Assembly: GCA_018287875.1 (NCBI GenBank)
Contig: JAGVVL010000017.1
Span: forward strand, 992,001-1,056,000
Direction of reading: 5' to 3'
Source of the DNA: Nigrospora sphaerica
Lineage: Eukaryota; Ascomycota; Sordariomycetes; Amphisphaeriales; Apiosporaceae
Length of the DNA: 64,000 nucleotides
The position numbers and the translations under genes are program-made. The notes beneath the pieces are model-generated. The model was not told the origin of the DNA. It saw only the letters and a program-made list of their open reading frames with translations, and searched no databases. Within the stretch, counting starts at the first letter, position 1; each line of letters opens with the position of its first letter. This document shows, piece by piece, positions 10,901 through 22,585 of the stretch.

Positions 10901-13805
10901 TCAGACTCGCGCTGCTGCCGTCGGCGGCGTTGCTATTGGTGATGCCCTGGCCCATCCCATTCCTGTCCTCGGCCGGCGTCGTGTGCCCTCCCGAGAACCT
11001 CGGACGATTTCCATGTTTCTTTCCATGTTTCTTGCCGTGCATCCATCGGTTCCATTGCACGAGCCGTCGCAGAGGCTTTCCCGGCCGTCTGTTTCCGGAT
11101 CCGCGTCCCGTGCGCATGGCCAATCAGGGGCGGGCCAACTCCCCCGTAATCCCAATATCGAACCACTTCTCGCCTGATGCTTACATTGGCCGCCTAATAA
11201 GAGCGTCGCACGCGCTCGCCTCTCTCTCTCTCTCTCGGGGCGTGTTTGGGCGCGTATTGCACATCCTCGCCTGCACAAGCCGGAGTCCTGCGAAGTCCGC
11301 AGGATGTGCCACTGCCACCTCTGCGTCACCGTTCCTGTTTGTTCTCGTGGCCCGAGTCAGGCCGGCCGCGTCTGCCCTTGCTGGTGCCGCGTTCTCCCGT
11401 CGCAACGCTGCGGCACCGACGGCACAGTCCGTTGTGAAAGTGGGCCTGCCCGTGGCAGTCTCTCCCCTCAGCACCTGCCCCGAGGAGCCTCACCATTCAG
11501 CCCGTTTAGCCACATTCCCTCGTGACCGAGGCTCTGGCGCGTTTGTTGTGACCCGAGGCGCCCCCACTAGGCGAGTTACGCCCTGCGCAAACCGCCGCCC
11601 AGTCGAAGGCGCCATCATCTCCAGAACACCGCCCCCCTTACCGCGCTTCCACGCTGCCTTGCCGCCTGCCGTCGGCTTCCCGCGCGTCCCGATCCTCGTG
11701 ATGAGGCCAGCTGCTCGGAAACCGTTGGTTCGGTGAGTCACCTCTTGCTTCGTATTCGCGTACGCTTTTATTCTGCGGCCTCTTGACGGCCTCCTATTCT
11801 TGGTCGGAAAGCATCGACCGCCGGTCACCGGACATGTTAGTCATGGCCAATGTCCAACATACTGGCCGCCGGGCATTGCCGACATCTCTTCTCGCTACGT
11901 GTGCTGTCTCGGGACCGACAGTTTCTGCAGTCCAACGCAACCACCTGACTTGCCTCCTTGTTACCGCCCTGGCCGCCGGTAACATTGTCCCGCGACCGTC
12001 CGAATAGTCACGATGGCGCCGTGCGACCTGAAACCTCAGCCGGCCCATGGCCCAGCCGCTGCAGTTCACAACGAGGTAGGGTGTTCTTACCCTCTCCAGT
12101 CGGGCTGAGCACGGGAAGAGCAACTGAGGCGAGAGCCCGGGCGGTTGGCTGGCCAGTCCGCACATGCTCGAGGGGGTCACGAATGGTATTATTGGCCAGC
12201 AGGCGCCCTTTCACACCCACGGCGCATCGTCCTTGGTTGAATCTCGGAAAGGCGGCAAGGCAATCTTAGGTTTGAGATGGCAGCGACTCCTGGAGGCGGC
12301 TGCTTCGAGCAGGCGGCTCTAGACGCACCCGAGGCCGAGGCGTAACCCCCAAGGACCCTAGAGATGCAGCGCAGCGCCCGTCACCTTGGATCCCTGCTCC
12401 CCTTTGGCTCACACAGCCGGCTGCCGATCGTCCCACGTGTAGGGCAAACGGGCATGAAACCGGCGGCGCGGTGCTGAAGAGCCGTTGAGGGGCAAGGCTT
12501 GCTCCCAGGTGGCAAGGCGGAGGCAGTACCTGGCCCCAGAGCTGGATCGCCCGTCATAGTCCGGAATGAAGATAGCACATATATGAGAGACTGTGATATT
12601 CATGCGTCGACGCGCGGTGTCCATGAGCGTCTGTGCTCGGGTTCCGTTGCGAGCCAACGGGTGCCCAGGCGTCTTGGGCGCCGTTGGCCCATGCCGGGCC
12701 TTGACCCCGATAGGCCGTGCATTAGTGTAGGAACGCGAACGGCCCGGGAAGAGTGGGTGTGGGAGTGGACGGGTGCCCGTGGGCATGGGTGAGGTGTGGA
12801 CGAGAGTCCCTACCCAGCCAGGAAGTCGGGCTGACAAGTCTGGCTTCCGAATCCATCCATCCCTGGCTTCCATCCCGTTTTCGGCGCGGGGACATCAGTC
12901 AAGATCCGATGGGTCCGGGTAAGAGTGGGTCTTTTTAATCGATACCTCCAGCTACATATAAAACGGATGGATATTTGTATCTGGATTAATCATCAATGTC
13001 GTGCTTGCCTACCTACGTCCGGCATCTTCCTAACAAGCACACTGGCAGCGAAGGAGGAAGGGTAGTCAGGGCAATGAGCTTGAATTTATGGAATAGGCGG
13101 TTGCTGTTGCGCACCGAAGGGAAGGGATAAATGCAACCCACCGAATTCGAAAAGTCCAACCGAAGGTCCCATGATCGATGCTGCGTGCCGCAACCGCTCC
13201 TGTTGTGCCATCAAGGGCTTCCCAGAAGGGACATGCATAAGGGGTATGATGGATGCTGGTAGGTGCCAAGCAGTGGCCTAGGTACGTACACATACGCCTA
13301 CGACGAGCCATCCTTGACCCGGATATCTCTCACGCCGCCACATCACATCGTACAAGCTGCGATGCTGCACCACAGCCCTAGACGAGTCCTGCCTGTGCCA
13401 CTGCCTGTTGGGCTCTGGGTGTGTTCGTGTTCCAGTTGTGAAATTTCTGCCTGTCCACCGCACATCACGTAAGGGGTGGGCGGCCGGCCCCACACGCCAC
13501 AATGGCCGGATCACGCAACTTTGCCCCGCCAACGTGCAAGCGCAGGCAGCGAAGCCGGTCGTCGGAGTTTTGGAGGGCCGTCGGCAGAGGCATCCGGAGT
13601 GCCGAGGAACGATCGCCATGGGTAATGATCACCTAGAGAATACATAGCTACCGGCTCGTGTTTGTCGCAGCTGGAGCACGTGCCGCCACATGTAGGTGGC
13701 GGACATTGGAAGCCCCCCAACACACCCACGTAGATCCCCCGCCCCCGTGGCCTCCCGTTTACTCGCACCACCGCCACGACCACCACCGCTCGCCCGCCCA
13801 CGACC
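7905..13805. other. 5.9 kb divergent gene-free region
   Basis: This lies between the 5' ends of the bHLH gene (minus) and the DOPA-dioxygenase-like gene (plus). The longest open frames (8028-8792, 9949-10716, 10930-11736 on plus) have skewed Pro/Arg/Ser/Ala composition, no motif, and equally long antisense frames. The interval contains a G13 run (8247-8259), a CG/CA alternating tract (9269-9304) and a T8 run near 8611. It probably holds long 5' leaders and promoters, and perhaps noncoding transcripts. I recognise no protein gene in it. Confidence 0.45.
9269..9304. repeat. Alternating purine-pyrimidine tract, (CG)n followed by (CA)n
   Basis: Nine consecutive CG dinucleotides (9271-9288), then AAAA and four to five CA units. 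Such alternating CG sequence can adopt Z-DNA; whether it does so here is unknown. Confidence 0.85.
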
Positions 13806-14753
13806 ATGGTCCCCTCCCAAGCCACCTTTCCCTCGCCCCTGGCCGGCTACGAGGACGCGCCGCCGCTGCCGGACACGCTCGCCGACGACGGCAAGAGCTA
13901 CGTCAACCCGGCGCGCGCCGAGCGCAGTGGCGCCTACGACGCCTTCGTCGAACCCCTGGATACCGGTCGCCGGGGCGGTTTGTGAGTTGCCCGCCCCCCT
14001 CCCTCCCCTCTACCCCAGTTTACCCGGGGGGGAAGGGGGTGAGTCTATGCACACCCACACATAATACACACACACGGCGGCGCCTCCTCTCGGGATTCCC
14101 GGGGGGTGGGCGTCCGGGCGGCCGGCGTCGGGAAAAGGAAAGACGAGAGCACCGTCGCTGACCGAGGGGCCCCACGGGGCGAACCAAACAGCGATATACA
14201 CATCTACTACTTCCAAAACAGCCCGGCCCAAACCCAATACGCCCGGGAGCTCTGGGAGCGCATCCGCCGCGAATGTAAGTTGCCTTCCCCCCTTCCCCTC
14301 CAGATAGGCCGGGCCGGGCCGACGGATGTCACCGCGGTTCAAAATCTTCCTCTTGCTCGCTCTTTCCCTCTCCGTCTTTTTCTGTATCCCCATCCTCTCC
14401 CCACAAGGCCCTCACCCCCCTCCCTCAACTAAGAGTGTCCGGCATCTGCGCGCCCTCGCTCACGGTTTTCGCCCGCAGTCCCCGAACTCCGGACCTACAA
14501 GCTCTGGGGCGGCCCGATCGGACCGCACCCCGTGGCCATGTTCGAGGTCAACGTCTTCACGCCGGCCCAGTTCGGCGCTTTCGTGGCCTGGTTGGTCGTG
14601 TGGCGTGGCCCCCTGAGCGTGCTCATCCACCCCAACACGGTGACGCCGGCGTCGGCCGACGCCGCCGCCCGGGCCGAGTCGGCGCGCCGCGACCACGGCG
14701 AGCGCGCCATTTGGATGGGCGAGCGCATCCCCTTGGACATGACGGTGCTGTGA
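13806..14753 (+). CDS. DOPA 4,5-dioxygenase family protein
   Basis: Exons are 13806-13981, 14192-14274 and 14479-14753, giving 177 aa. Donors are GTGAGT and GTAAGT; acceptors are AACAG and CGCAG. The core runs DIHIYYFQNSPAQTQYA, then PELRTYKLWGGPIGPHPVAM, then LSVLIHPNT and a final DH...IWMGERIPLD. Histidines at about 62, 103 and 137 match conserved positions of the DOPA-dioxygenase domain and are candidate iron ligands. Characterised members cleave the catechol ring of DOPA to make betalamic-acid or muscaflavin-type products; many ascomycete homologues have unknown catechol substrates. The N-terminal 50 residues form a Pro/Asp-rich leader common in fungal members. Intron 1 (210 bp) and intron 2 (204 bp) are long for this window. 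The ATG follows a plausible ACC context. Confidence 0.85.
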
Positions 14754-15150
14754 GGACGGGATGGAGGGAGCAGAGCCGCCAAGGCGAGGTCCGCGCAGCC
14801 CGGGCCCCGTGGCTACCGCCCAGCAGCAACTGGCCGTCCTTCGTCGGCATGCATCGTCCAGTAGAAAATAGAGTACATCACCGAGGCCGAGTGCGCCTGT
14901 AGTTATTCATGGTGTTTATTCTCCACAGCCCAGAGGGCCGTGGTCCATTATCAATGACTTTATCCCACGTTACAAGCAGTAAGCCACGTCGAGCACAACG
15001 CTTGTTGCCAAACGCCGTTTTGTGTATCGTCTAGCATGTCCGTCTAAATATCCGTATTCATCATGTCGCACACCACGACGGCGGCAGCCGCTGTGCCTTT
15101 CTCCGTCTATATGGTGCGAGTGGGTATGTGTAGAGAGAAGGAATAGTCGC
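14754..15150. other. Convergent 3' intergenic region
   Basis: The 400 bp between the stop codons of the DOPA-dioxygenase-like gene and the ABC transporter presumably hold both 3' UTRs. No open frame of note is present. Confidence 0.6.
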
Positions 15151-18100
15151 TCATCTGCGGTTGAAGTTCAGGAATCGACTCTGCGGTCATCGTTAGCAGG
15201 TAGCTCCATGGCCAAGGCGTCAGGCTGCCGAATGGGGGGGTTGCACTTACTCCGAGAAGGATGATGATCATGTTGGACACGACAAAGGCAATGAAGATGC
15301 CCAGATCGCGCCATCGGTTCGAGTAAGAGAAGCCCAGAGGCTCAAAGAATTGGTTGCCCACCTTGTAGGCGCAGTACTCGCAGGCCGACGTGGCGTTGTC
15401 CTTGATGTATCCGAGACCGCCCGCCTCGAAGAAGGGGCGCATGTACTCGCCGCACGTCATGCCGCCGGGCGCACTGAAGCGGTTCAGCTCCCGGTCCGAG
15501 CAGGTGACGGGGAGGCCTTCCAGCGCCGTCGTGGCCATGCCGCCGATCAGGCGCGTAAAGGGGTCAAGCTGGTAGAGCCAGACGCGCCAGCCCTCGGGCA
15601 TCTGGGGGTAGGGGATCGTAACACCGCAGAAGAGAGCAAAGGTGATGATGATGAAGGGGTCGAACTGGCTGGAGATGAAGGCCGAAGGCGTGACGGCGGC
15701 GAGGAGCTGGCCCAGCGTGACGGCAAACAGCTCCGTGATCAGAATCATCAGGAACTGGTAGCCGGCGCGCGATGACTCGGTAGGGAAGCCGGGCATGTAG
15801 TAGAGCGGCAGGAAGAAGCAGACGGCGCACAGGATCGAGTACGGAATCTCGGCCAGGATCATCGACACGGCAAAGGTGAAGGAGCTGTACATCTTGGACG
15901 ATTGCTCGCGGAAGAAGATGGCCCGCTTAATGTGGTACATGACCTCGACCTGGGACATGACGAGCGCAGGCAGGACAGTGACCTGGAAGATGACAAAGAC
16001 CTTGTACTGGAGCGAGGACCGCGACAAGTCGAGGTTGAGGAAGACGAGACCGGTCAGGACGGCGATGGCGATGTGGTTGAAGAGGCGGGTGAACAGGTAG
16101 TTGGGAGAGCGCCAGAACGACAGATTCGTGCGCCGGATCACCACCTTCAGCTGGTGCGACAGGGGAGAGGCGAATTCGCGCTGGAGGTGAGAAGAATCCA
16201 CCGGCCGGTCCTTGCCCCTTTGCTTGAGCTCCGCGATCGTCGCCTTGACCTGGGCCAGTTCGGGGCTGTCCCTCCAGATATCGGCCCAGTCCCGGTCGCC
16301 CATACGAGGGCGACTTCCGGCACCAATAGCCTCGAGCATGAATTCGGCCACGTTGTCGCGCTCACTAGCAACCGCGCCGTGGCGCTTCAGGTAGTCCCTC
16401 AGGACCACGGCGTCCTTGCCAATATCACCGAAGTACACCGTCTCACCACCCCTCTGGAGCAGCAGCAGTCGGTCGAAGTTCTCGAACAAGGCGGCGTTGG
16501 GCTGGTGGATGGTGCACAGAATGGCTTGACCCGCCGAGGCGAGCTTCTTCAGGAACCGGACAATGTTGAAGGCGCTCTGGCTGTCAAGACCCGACGTCGG
16601 CTCGTCCAAGAAGAGGAGAAGCTGCGGCTTGGCGGCCAACTCGACACCAATCGTCACGCGCTTGGCCTGCTCAACAGTGAGGCCAAACTCCGGGGTGCCG
16701 ATGATGGCGTCGGCCATGTGCTCCATCTCAAGCAGCGCGATGATTTCTTCAACGTAGGCGTACTTTTCCTCCTGCGGCGTCTCGATGGGCTGGCGGAGAT
16801 CGGCGGAGAAACGCAGCGCCTCGCGAACCGTCTGGGAAGGGTCGTGCATGTCGAGCTGTTCGGCGTACGAGGTCGATCGCTGGAATTCCTTTCCGGGCTT
16901 AATGCCATCGACCAGAATGTCGCCGTGGATGACACCGATATTCTTGCGCGCAGCCAAGACATCAAGAAGCGTCGTCTTTCCAGCTCCAGAGGCACCCATC
17001 AGTGCAGTTAGCTGACCCGGCTGGCAGTATCCATAAATGCTGTTGAGCAGGCGCCGAGTACCGCCCGGAACAGGCACGTCGTAGTTCAGGTCCTCCCAGG
17101 TCAGGACGCTCTTGGACTCAATCTTCAGGGCCGCGTCTTCCTCGGCCTTGCCCTTTTGCCGGTTGAGCCGCTTCTCGGCGAGAGCTTCGTTCAGTCGCTT
17201 TCGCTCCTCGTTGGGCTTGTCGAAGATCTTGGCAGAGTTTCCTCCCATGCCGTACTTGACAAACTCTCCCAGTACGACGTTCATGATGAGGAAGAAGACG
17301 ATGAGGGCCATGATGATACCAAAGTTCCTCCACAAGTCCTCCGGCTTATAAGCAAAGCCTTGGGTGATGTAGGCAGCACCGCTAACTTGATCACTGCCGG
17401 CGACGGAACCAGCCAGGGTGCAGACCTGGTGCGAAATGTCACCGTAGCCAGGGCCCGACGGGACCAGCGAGTCAGCGGTACAGGTCAGCTCATTGGATCG
17501 GAACTCGTTCGCCATCATCGAGCTGAAAGCCAGACCAAGGGCATTGACCCAGAAAATCCAGCGAATCCAGACGTGCTGCGACTGATACTGGATCAGGTAA
17601 CCCGAAGTCAGGATAAAACAGGTGATGATGACGACGGCGAATTTAATGGCGTAGTCGAAATCGGGACTGACACAGCCGACAATACGGAAGAACAGCGTCA
17701 TGGCAATGTTCCCCACCATGATCAGGAGGTAGAAGGTAAAGAAGGCGCCGGCGGTTCTCGTTAGGTTCGTCATGAAGTACACAATGATGGAAAAGATCAT
17801 GATGCGTACGGCCGAGAAGGCAGTATCGACGAAGATCTGGGCGATCCAGAGGGACGAAGGTCGGTGGAACGCATAGGCCTTGTGCTTGTTGACAATGGCC
17901 CGTCCCGTCATGACGCCCGCCAGCTCAGAGAAGGCTTCGAATGCATTGAAGAGAAGGGCGACGAAGAGGAGACCACCCTTGCTGAAGGCGCTAGCGGATG
18001 TCTGGCCGAGGTCGTAATAGAGCGTACCGAGAACGATGGAGATGACGATGGTGCGAATCCAGGCAATGATGAGAGCAGTCTTGTCCTGCAGCTTGAGAAC

Positions 18101-19687
18101 AAACTGGCGCTGCATCAAGGCCCAGACCTGGAGGTGGAAGCCGACATTGTAAACCGAGTGCTTGGCGCCGCTGCGCTTGCTCTCCAGGACAGCCGTGCGG
18201 AAATCCTCGTGGACAGGCTTGTCCTGCTCAAGCTTGGCCTTGTAGGTCGCCATTTCGTTTTCCATGCGCTTGGCAAACTCGGACTTGTTGAAAGCCTCGC
18301 GCAGCGTCTCGGGGCTGTGAGGCGCGTTCGCGGGCGAGTAGCCCTCCTGGTACTCACGCTCGAACTCGTCGGTGCATCCGGTCACGTAATCGGGCGTCGT
18401 CTGACGAGGCTTGGGCAGGAAGCCAAGGCTCTCAAAGTAGCCACGGGCCTCGGAAGCGGGACCAAAGTAGACCTGCTTTCCGGCATCGATAACCAGGACC
18501 TTGTCGAATTGCGCGTAGATGTTTTCGGAGGCTTGGTAGAGCGAGACAAAGGTGGACGTTTTGTACAGGTTCGTCTGGATACGAAGCGACTTGACGAAAT
18601 CGAGCGCCGTACTGGCATCCAGTCCACGGGTACTGTTATCCCAGGAGAGAACCGAGGCATTGGTGATCATCATCTCGGCAATGGAAACACGCTTGCGCTC
18701 ACCACCGGAAACACCGCGGATGAGGGCGTTGCCCACGACGGTGTGTCGCGTGTGCTCGATGTTGAACATCTTGAGGAGCATGGTGATAACATCCTGCTTG
18801 AACTTGGCCCGGTCCAGGCCGGCCGGGAGCTTCTTGGGCGTCTTGACGTCGAGGGCGAAGCCAAGAGTCTGCTCGACCGTGAGGGTGGCGTGGTGGATGT
18901 CGTCCTCCTGGTTGTACACGGACTCGCCTCGGTATTTGGTGAACTCTTCGGCGGTGAAGGGGCCGTAAAGAACATCGCCCTCGACGGCCGTGTAGCCGTA
19001 ACGCTGGTTGGTGATGGCCTTCAGGAAGGTGGTACAGCCCGACCCGGGCTTGCCCAGCACGAGAACCATCTCACCGGGCATGACAGTACCGCGGAACTCA
19101 TCGAGGATGGTGACCTCGTTGCCCTTGGGCCCACGTCCGAGCAGCTGCTTCAGCGGGTGCCAGTAGTCAATGAAGTTGACGAAGGCATCGGGGAACGTCT
19201 GCACAAAGTTCTCCATGCCGCCCATGCCCCGGACGGTCAGGCGGTCCCAATAAACGCCGAGGTGCTTCGGCTTGATGCCGGCCTCACGCTCGGCGGCCAG
19301 ACCGCCGCGGAGGGCCGACTCAAGATCGAAGACCTCGTCGGTCGAGTGCGAGGCGGGAGACTCGGTAAGGCTGCCCTCATTGGCCTTCTCGACATCGCCT
19401 CCCTTGTGGCTCTTGACACGGCTGGCGCGTGACATACCGGAGAGCTCACGCTGCAATTCAGCAAAGTCGGCCTCGGCCCGGTGGACCGAGACACTGTTGT
19501 GGACACTGGTCATTCCATAGGGGTTGTTCTGCCGGGCTTGTTCGCGTTGCTCCTCCAAGTCGGCCGTGGTGCTGCTGGCTACCGAGGGGCCGGTTTCTCG
19601 GGCCGGCTCGGTTCCGGTGGCCGGGACGGGGTTCGTCTCCGGGGCCGCGTTGGCGAGCTGCTGCTTTTCCACAGCGTCGTCAGCCAT
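15151..19687 (-). CDS. PDR-type (ABCG) full-size ABC transporter, multidrug efflux
   Basis: Exon 1 is 15251-19687 and exon 2 is 15180-15151, giving 1488 aa. The layout is NBD1-TMD1-NBD2-TMD2, typical of the Pdr5/Cdr1 class (about 1450-1550 aa). NBD1 (near residue 213) has the degenerate Walker A GKPGSGCTTF with Cys in place of Lys, the signature VSGGERKRVSIAE (about 325) and Walker B SWDNSTRGLDAS. NBD2 has the intact Walker A GASGAGKTTLL (about 896) and LFLDEPTSGLD (about 1028), with a degenerate signature LTVEQ. This asymmetry is a known feature of fungal PDR pumps, which export azoles and other hydrophobic compounds across the plasma membrane. The terminal intron (GTAAGT, CTGCTAACG, CGCAG; 70 bp) replaces an unspliced tail by SRFLNFNRR, which reads as a natural ABCG end. 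Substrates are unknown. Confidence 0.93.
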
Positions 19688-19808
19688 TGCGGTGGAAGGT
19701 GCGCCTTCGGCGCTCTAAGCGGGTCTTTTGATTCGTCCTGGACCTAGAGGTGAGTGGTATCGTATTGCAGGCGAGGCAAGAGCCGGTGGAAGGGCGTCGT
19801 GGTGCGCT

Positions 19809-19816
19809 CTATTTAG
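19809..19816 (-). promoter_or_regulatory. Possible TATA-like element of the ABC transporter gene
   Basis: CTAAATAG on the minus strand lies about 120 bp upstream of the transporter ATG. Position and sequence are compatible with a core promoter; there is no other support. Confidence 0.3.
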
Positions 19817-22517
19817 GCGATGGGCAATCGCGAATTAATGTACCCCAAATACCGGAAACACCGGACGGGGCCAGGGATTAACAAGAAGATATGTATGTGG
19901 GAAAGGTCCAAGACCAAGGAGCGAAGTGAAGGGGAGCCCAGTGGGAAGGAGCCACGCAGTAAGGGAGGGAAGCAAAAAAGCCGTTGCTATAGGTGGCGGA
20001 CAAGACGATGAATAAAAGAAATCAATGCATCCCTAGCACCAGTGTTGCTGAGGACCCCAGGCCTCCATGGATGGGGCCGGTTGCGGCAAGGAGACTTTCC
20101 CCGTTGCCAATTAGCAGGCCTAGCAGGCCTACCGTACGATTACCAATCCCAACGTTGTTTTGCGCAACGGAAAGATATACCGCATCCACATCCACCAGGC
20201 TCGCGACGGCCCCAGCAGCTTGACGGGGCCCGTTCTGGAAGGAAAGTCGATGATGTGGTTGGCTGGGACCTGTGGGTTGGCCATCTGGATCGCCGGCACA
20301 AACCCTCCTCTACGGCTACTATCACTTGGGCTACATGGAATGGGGCCTTTCACACCTGATCGGTGCCTACACAGTACATCCGTGGCTGAGGATGGGTACA
20401 GCGGCCTGGTTTTGCCTGCAGACGGATGGATTCCTAAGCAGGCCATGTATCGTTGTACACAGTTTGAGGAACCCCCTCCCCACACGACCCTGCACGGGGC
20501 TAACGGGCTTATTGGGTCCCTTATAACCGGCTCTCTCTTCCAACTTGTAGCCCTCCCAAAATCGGGGCTCCAATACACAGTAGTAGTTGGCGAGGTTGGA
20601 CCGCTGGATGGCAAATGTGTTCGGAGTACGGAGTAGCAGAAGTCCGTTATACAGGTAGCCCTCCCCACCTAGGTTCCCTACCCAGGGTACTTGATGGGGC
20701 TCCACCGGATTATGGTTCATGATGATTCATAAAGTTGGAGATGGAGGGCTGAACATATATCGAGCAAGGCTGCCAAGCCGATTTCGTGGCGTCGACTTTT
20801 GGCAGCACCGGCGTGTTGCGACCTAGCGGGGCGCCGGCGCCTGCGAGGGCGAGAGCACTTGCGGCTCCATTCTCACTTCCGTGATGACTCTTCTCACCGA
20901 CACGCTGACAAATGCATGTCCGGCCAAGCAAAAGCACTGTTGATTGCAGCATACGCACCTTACCCGAGGTGGTGCATATTCATGTACTATAACCGCCTGC
21001 GGGCCCTGCACAGTGAGAAGAAAAAAAGCACGTACCGTTCCTCGTATGGGCGATGGGAGGAACGACATGGGTACGGGGCAACGCGGCGAGCTTGGCCGCT
21101 TCTGGGAGCCGGGCTGACGGGGCCATGGATCCAGAAACCGACGCTGGCCAGGGCCTCCTCTTGGACACGGCTTAAGTCAATCTCGCGGTCCAGGGGCGTG
21201 CTTCCTGTTGTGGAAACGTCTCGAACTGCCAGCTCCGACTTGCCGGCGGTCCTTTCACACCATCACTGTGCAAAAGTATACGACCTGTCAGACTGGGCAG
21301 AAGGCCAACCACAGGAGGGGCTTTCCCGAGCCGCGGGTGGATTCCGAACCGAGCGGGGGGGAATTCGGCTTTTTCACTGATGGCATTTCACCACTGTGTA
21401 GTCGACGGATGTTTTTGTCGTTGTTCGTAAACTAAATCAGGCGGCCCCCGCGGGGCTCCCTCGTGGCAGATGTTTCTTTTGCCTCCACACCCCCCTTCAG
21501 CATGGCGGCGGCGAAGCCTGGCGTTCGGGGGGGCCTCTAGGGCTCTACAAGGCGTGCTAGGCGCACGCAATTCACGGCACACACACACGGGATGGCCACC
21601 CCGAGAAGCTGTGATTCCGGTGCTATCATTGGCCCGTAATGTGTGACCCGGCCGCAGCGCCGCGTCGTTCAAGGTGGTACGGCAGAGCAGGGCGGGTGTG
21701 GCTGGAGGCTGCGTACTACGTAGGCTTGGCTCGCGACAATATACAATAAGAGAGCTTGTCAGCCTGCGCCGCGGGATTACCACATACAGCATGCTCATTT
21801 CATGACAAAGCCTGCGTGGCATGTTTTCCTTTTACGTTTTGTTTCCTTATTTACATCAAACTCTCCGACCCCGCGCCCCGGCCTCTAGACCGCCCTCGCT
21901 CCTCGAGACGTGGGTATCATGCTCTGAGTGGCAGGTGGCGGACGGTGTTCAATTACTTTTGGGTCCACGGACTCCGTGCATCAGATAACACACATGCAGC
22001 TCTGTGGGGCATAAAAGATCTGCTGCTACTATTACGAGGTATGGAGTACACAGTACACAGCAGTTGCCCGGGTTTGGTCAGTAGCCGGAATGGGTGGCTG
22101 GCGTGGATCCATCTCTATCTGCGTTGCATAGGAGTCGTCCCCAAGCGGCGAGGCTGCCATCGGTCGCCTGTGCCTGGCGGCCATGCAGGGCCGGTAGCCG
22201 ATTGTTTCCACGGCGGAGCCAGTTGATGATCGATCCGCCGCGGCGGCAGGCGGGTTCAGGCGAACTGATCGAGGGTCAGTGCAAAGACAAACCCTTACAT
22301 ACCCCCTTTTCCAAGGCCAGCATCCTTACCAACGAGCCACCGATGAAGAGGCCGTCCCCCGTTCATCTGGTTTTCCACATTTCCCCTCAAACTCTGCTCC
22401 CGGCTACGCCACCACGAGAGCGAATGGATTTCGGGGACCGACTGGCAGCTCGAGTCATCCCTCCACCGGCGCACGATGGTGCGGAAGCTCAAGTATGCAC
22501 CCAGGGGGGGGGGCAAC

Positions 22518-22585
22518 AAAAAAAGTGCCCCAGCAGCTCTACCAGAGCCGCGCCGGAAGACTGTCCTAGCTGGGGCACTTTTTTT
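22518..22585. repeat. Perfect 17 bp inverted repeat with 34 nt spacer
   Basis: The left arm AAAAAAAGTGCCCCAGC (22518-22534) is the exact reverse complement of the right arm at 22569-22585. Either strand would fold into a stable hairpin ending in a T run. It could be a foldback element, the ends of a tiny MITE-like relic, or a structured RNA. Confidence 0.8.

Noticed and set aside
10930..11736. 268-codon plus-strand frame
   Set aside because: Skewed Pro/Arg/Ser/Ala composition and comparable antisense frames; no domain or homology-like pattern.
17864..19432. 522-codon plus-strand frame
   Set aside because: Antisense shadow of the ABC transporter, whose motifs are unambiguous on the minus strand.
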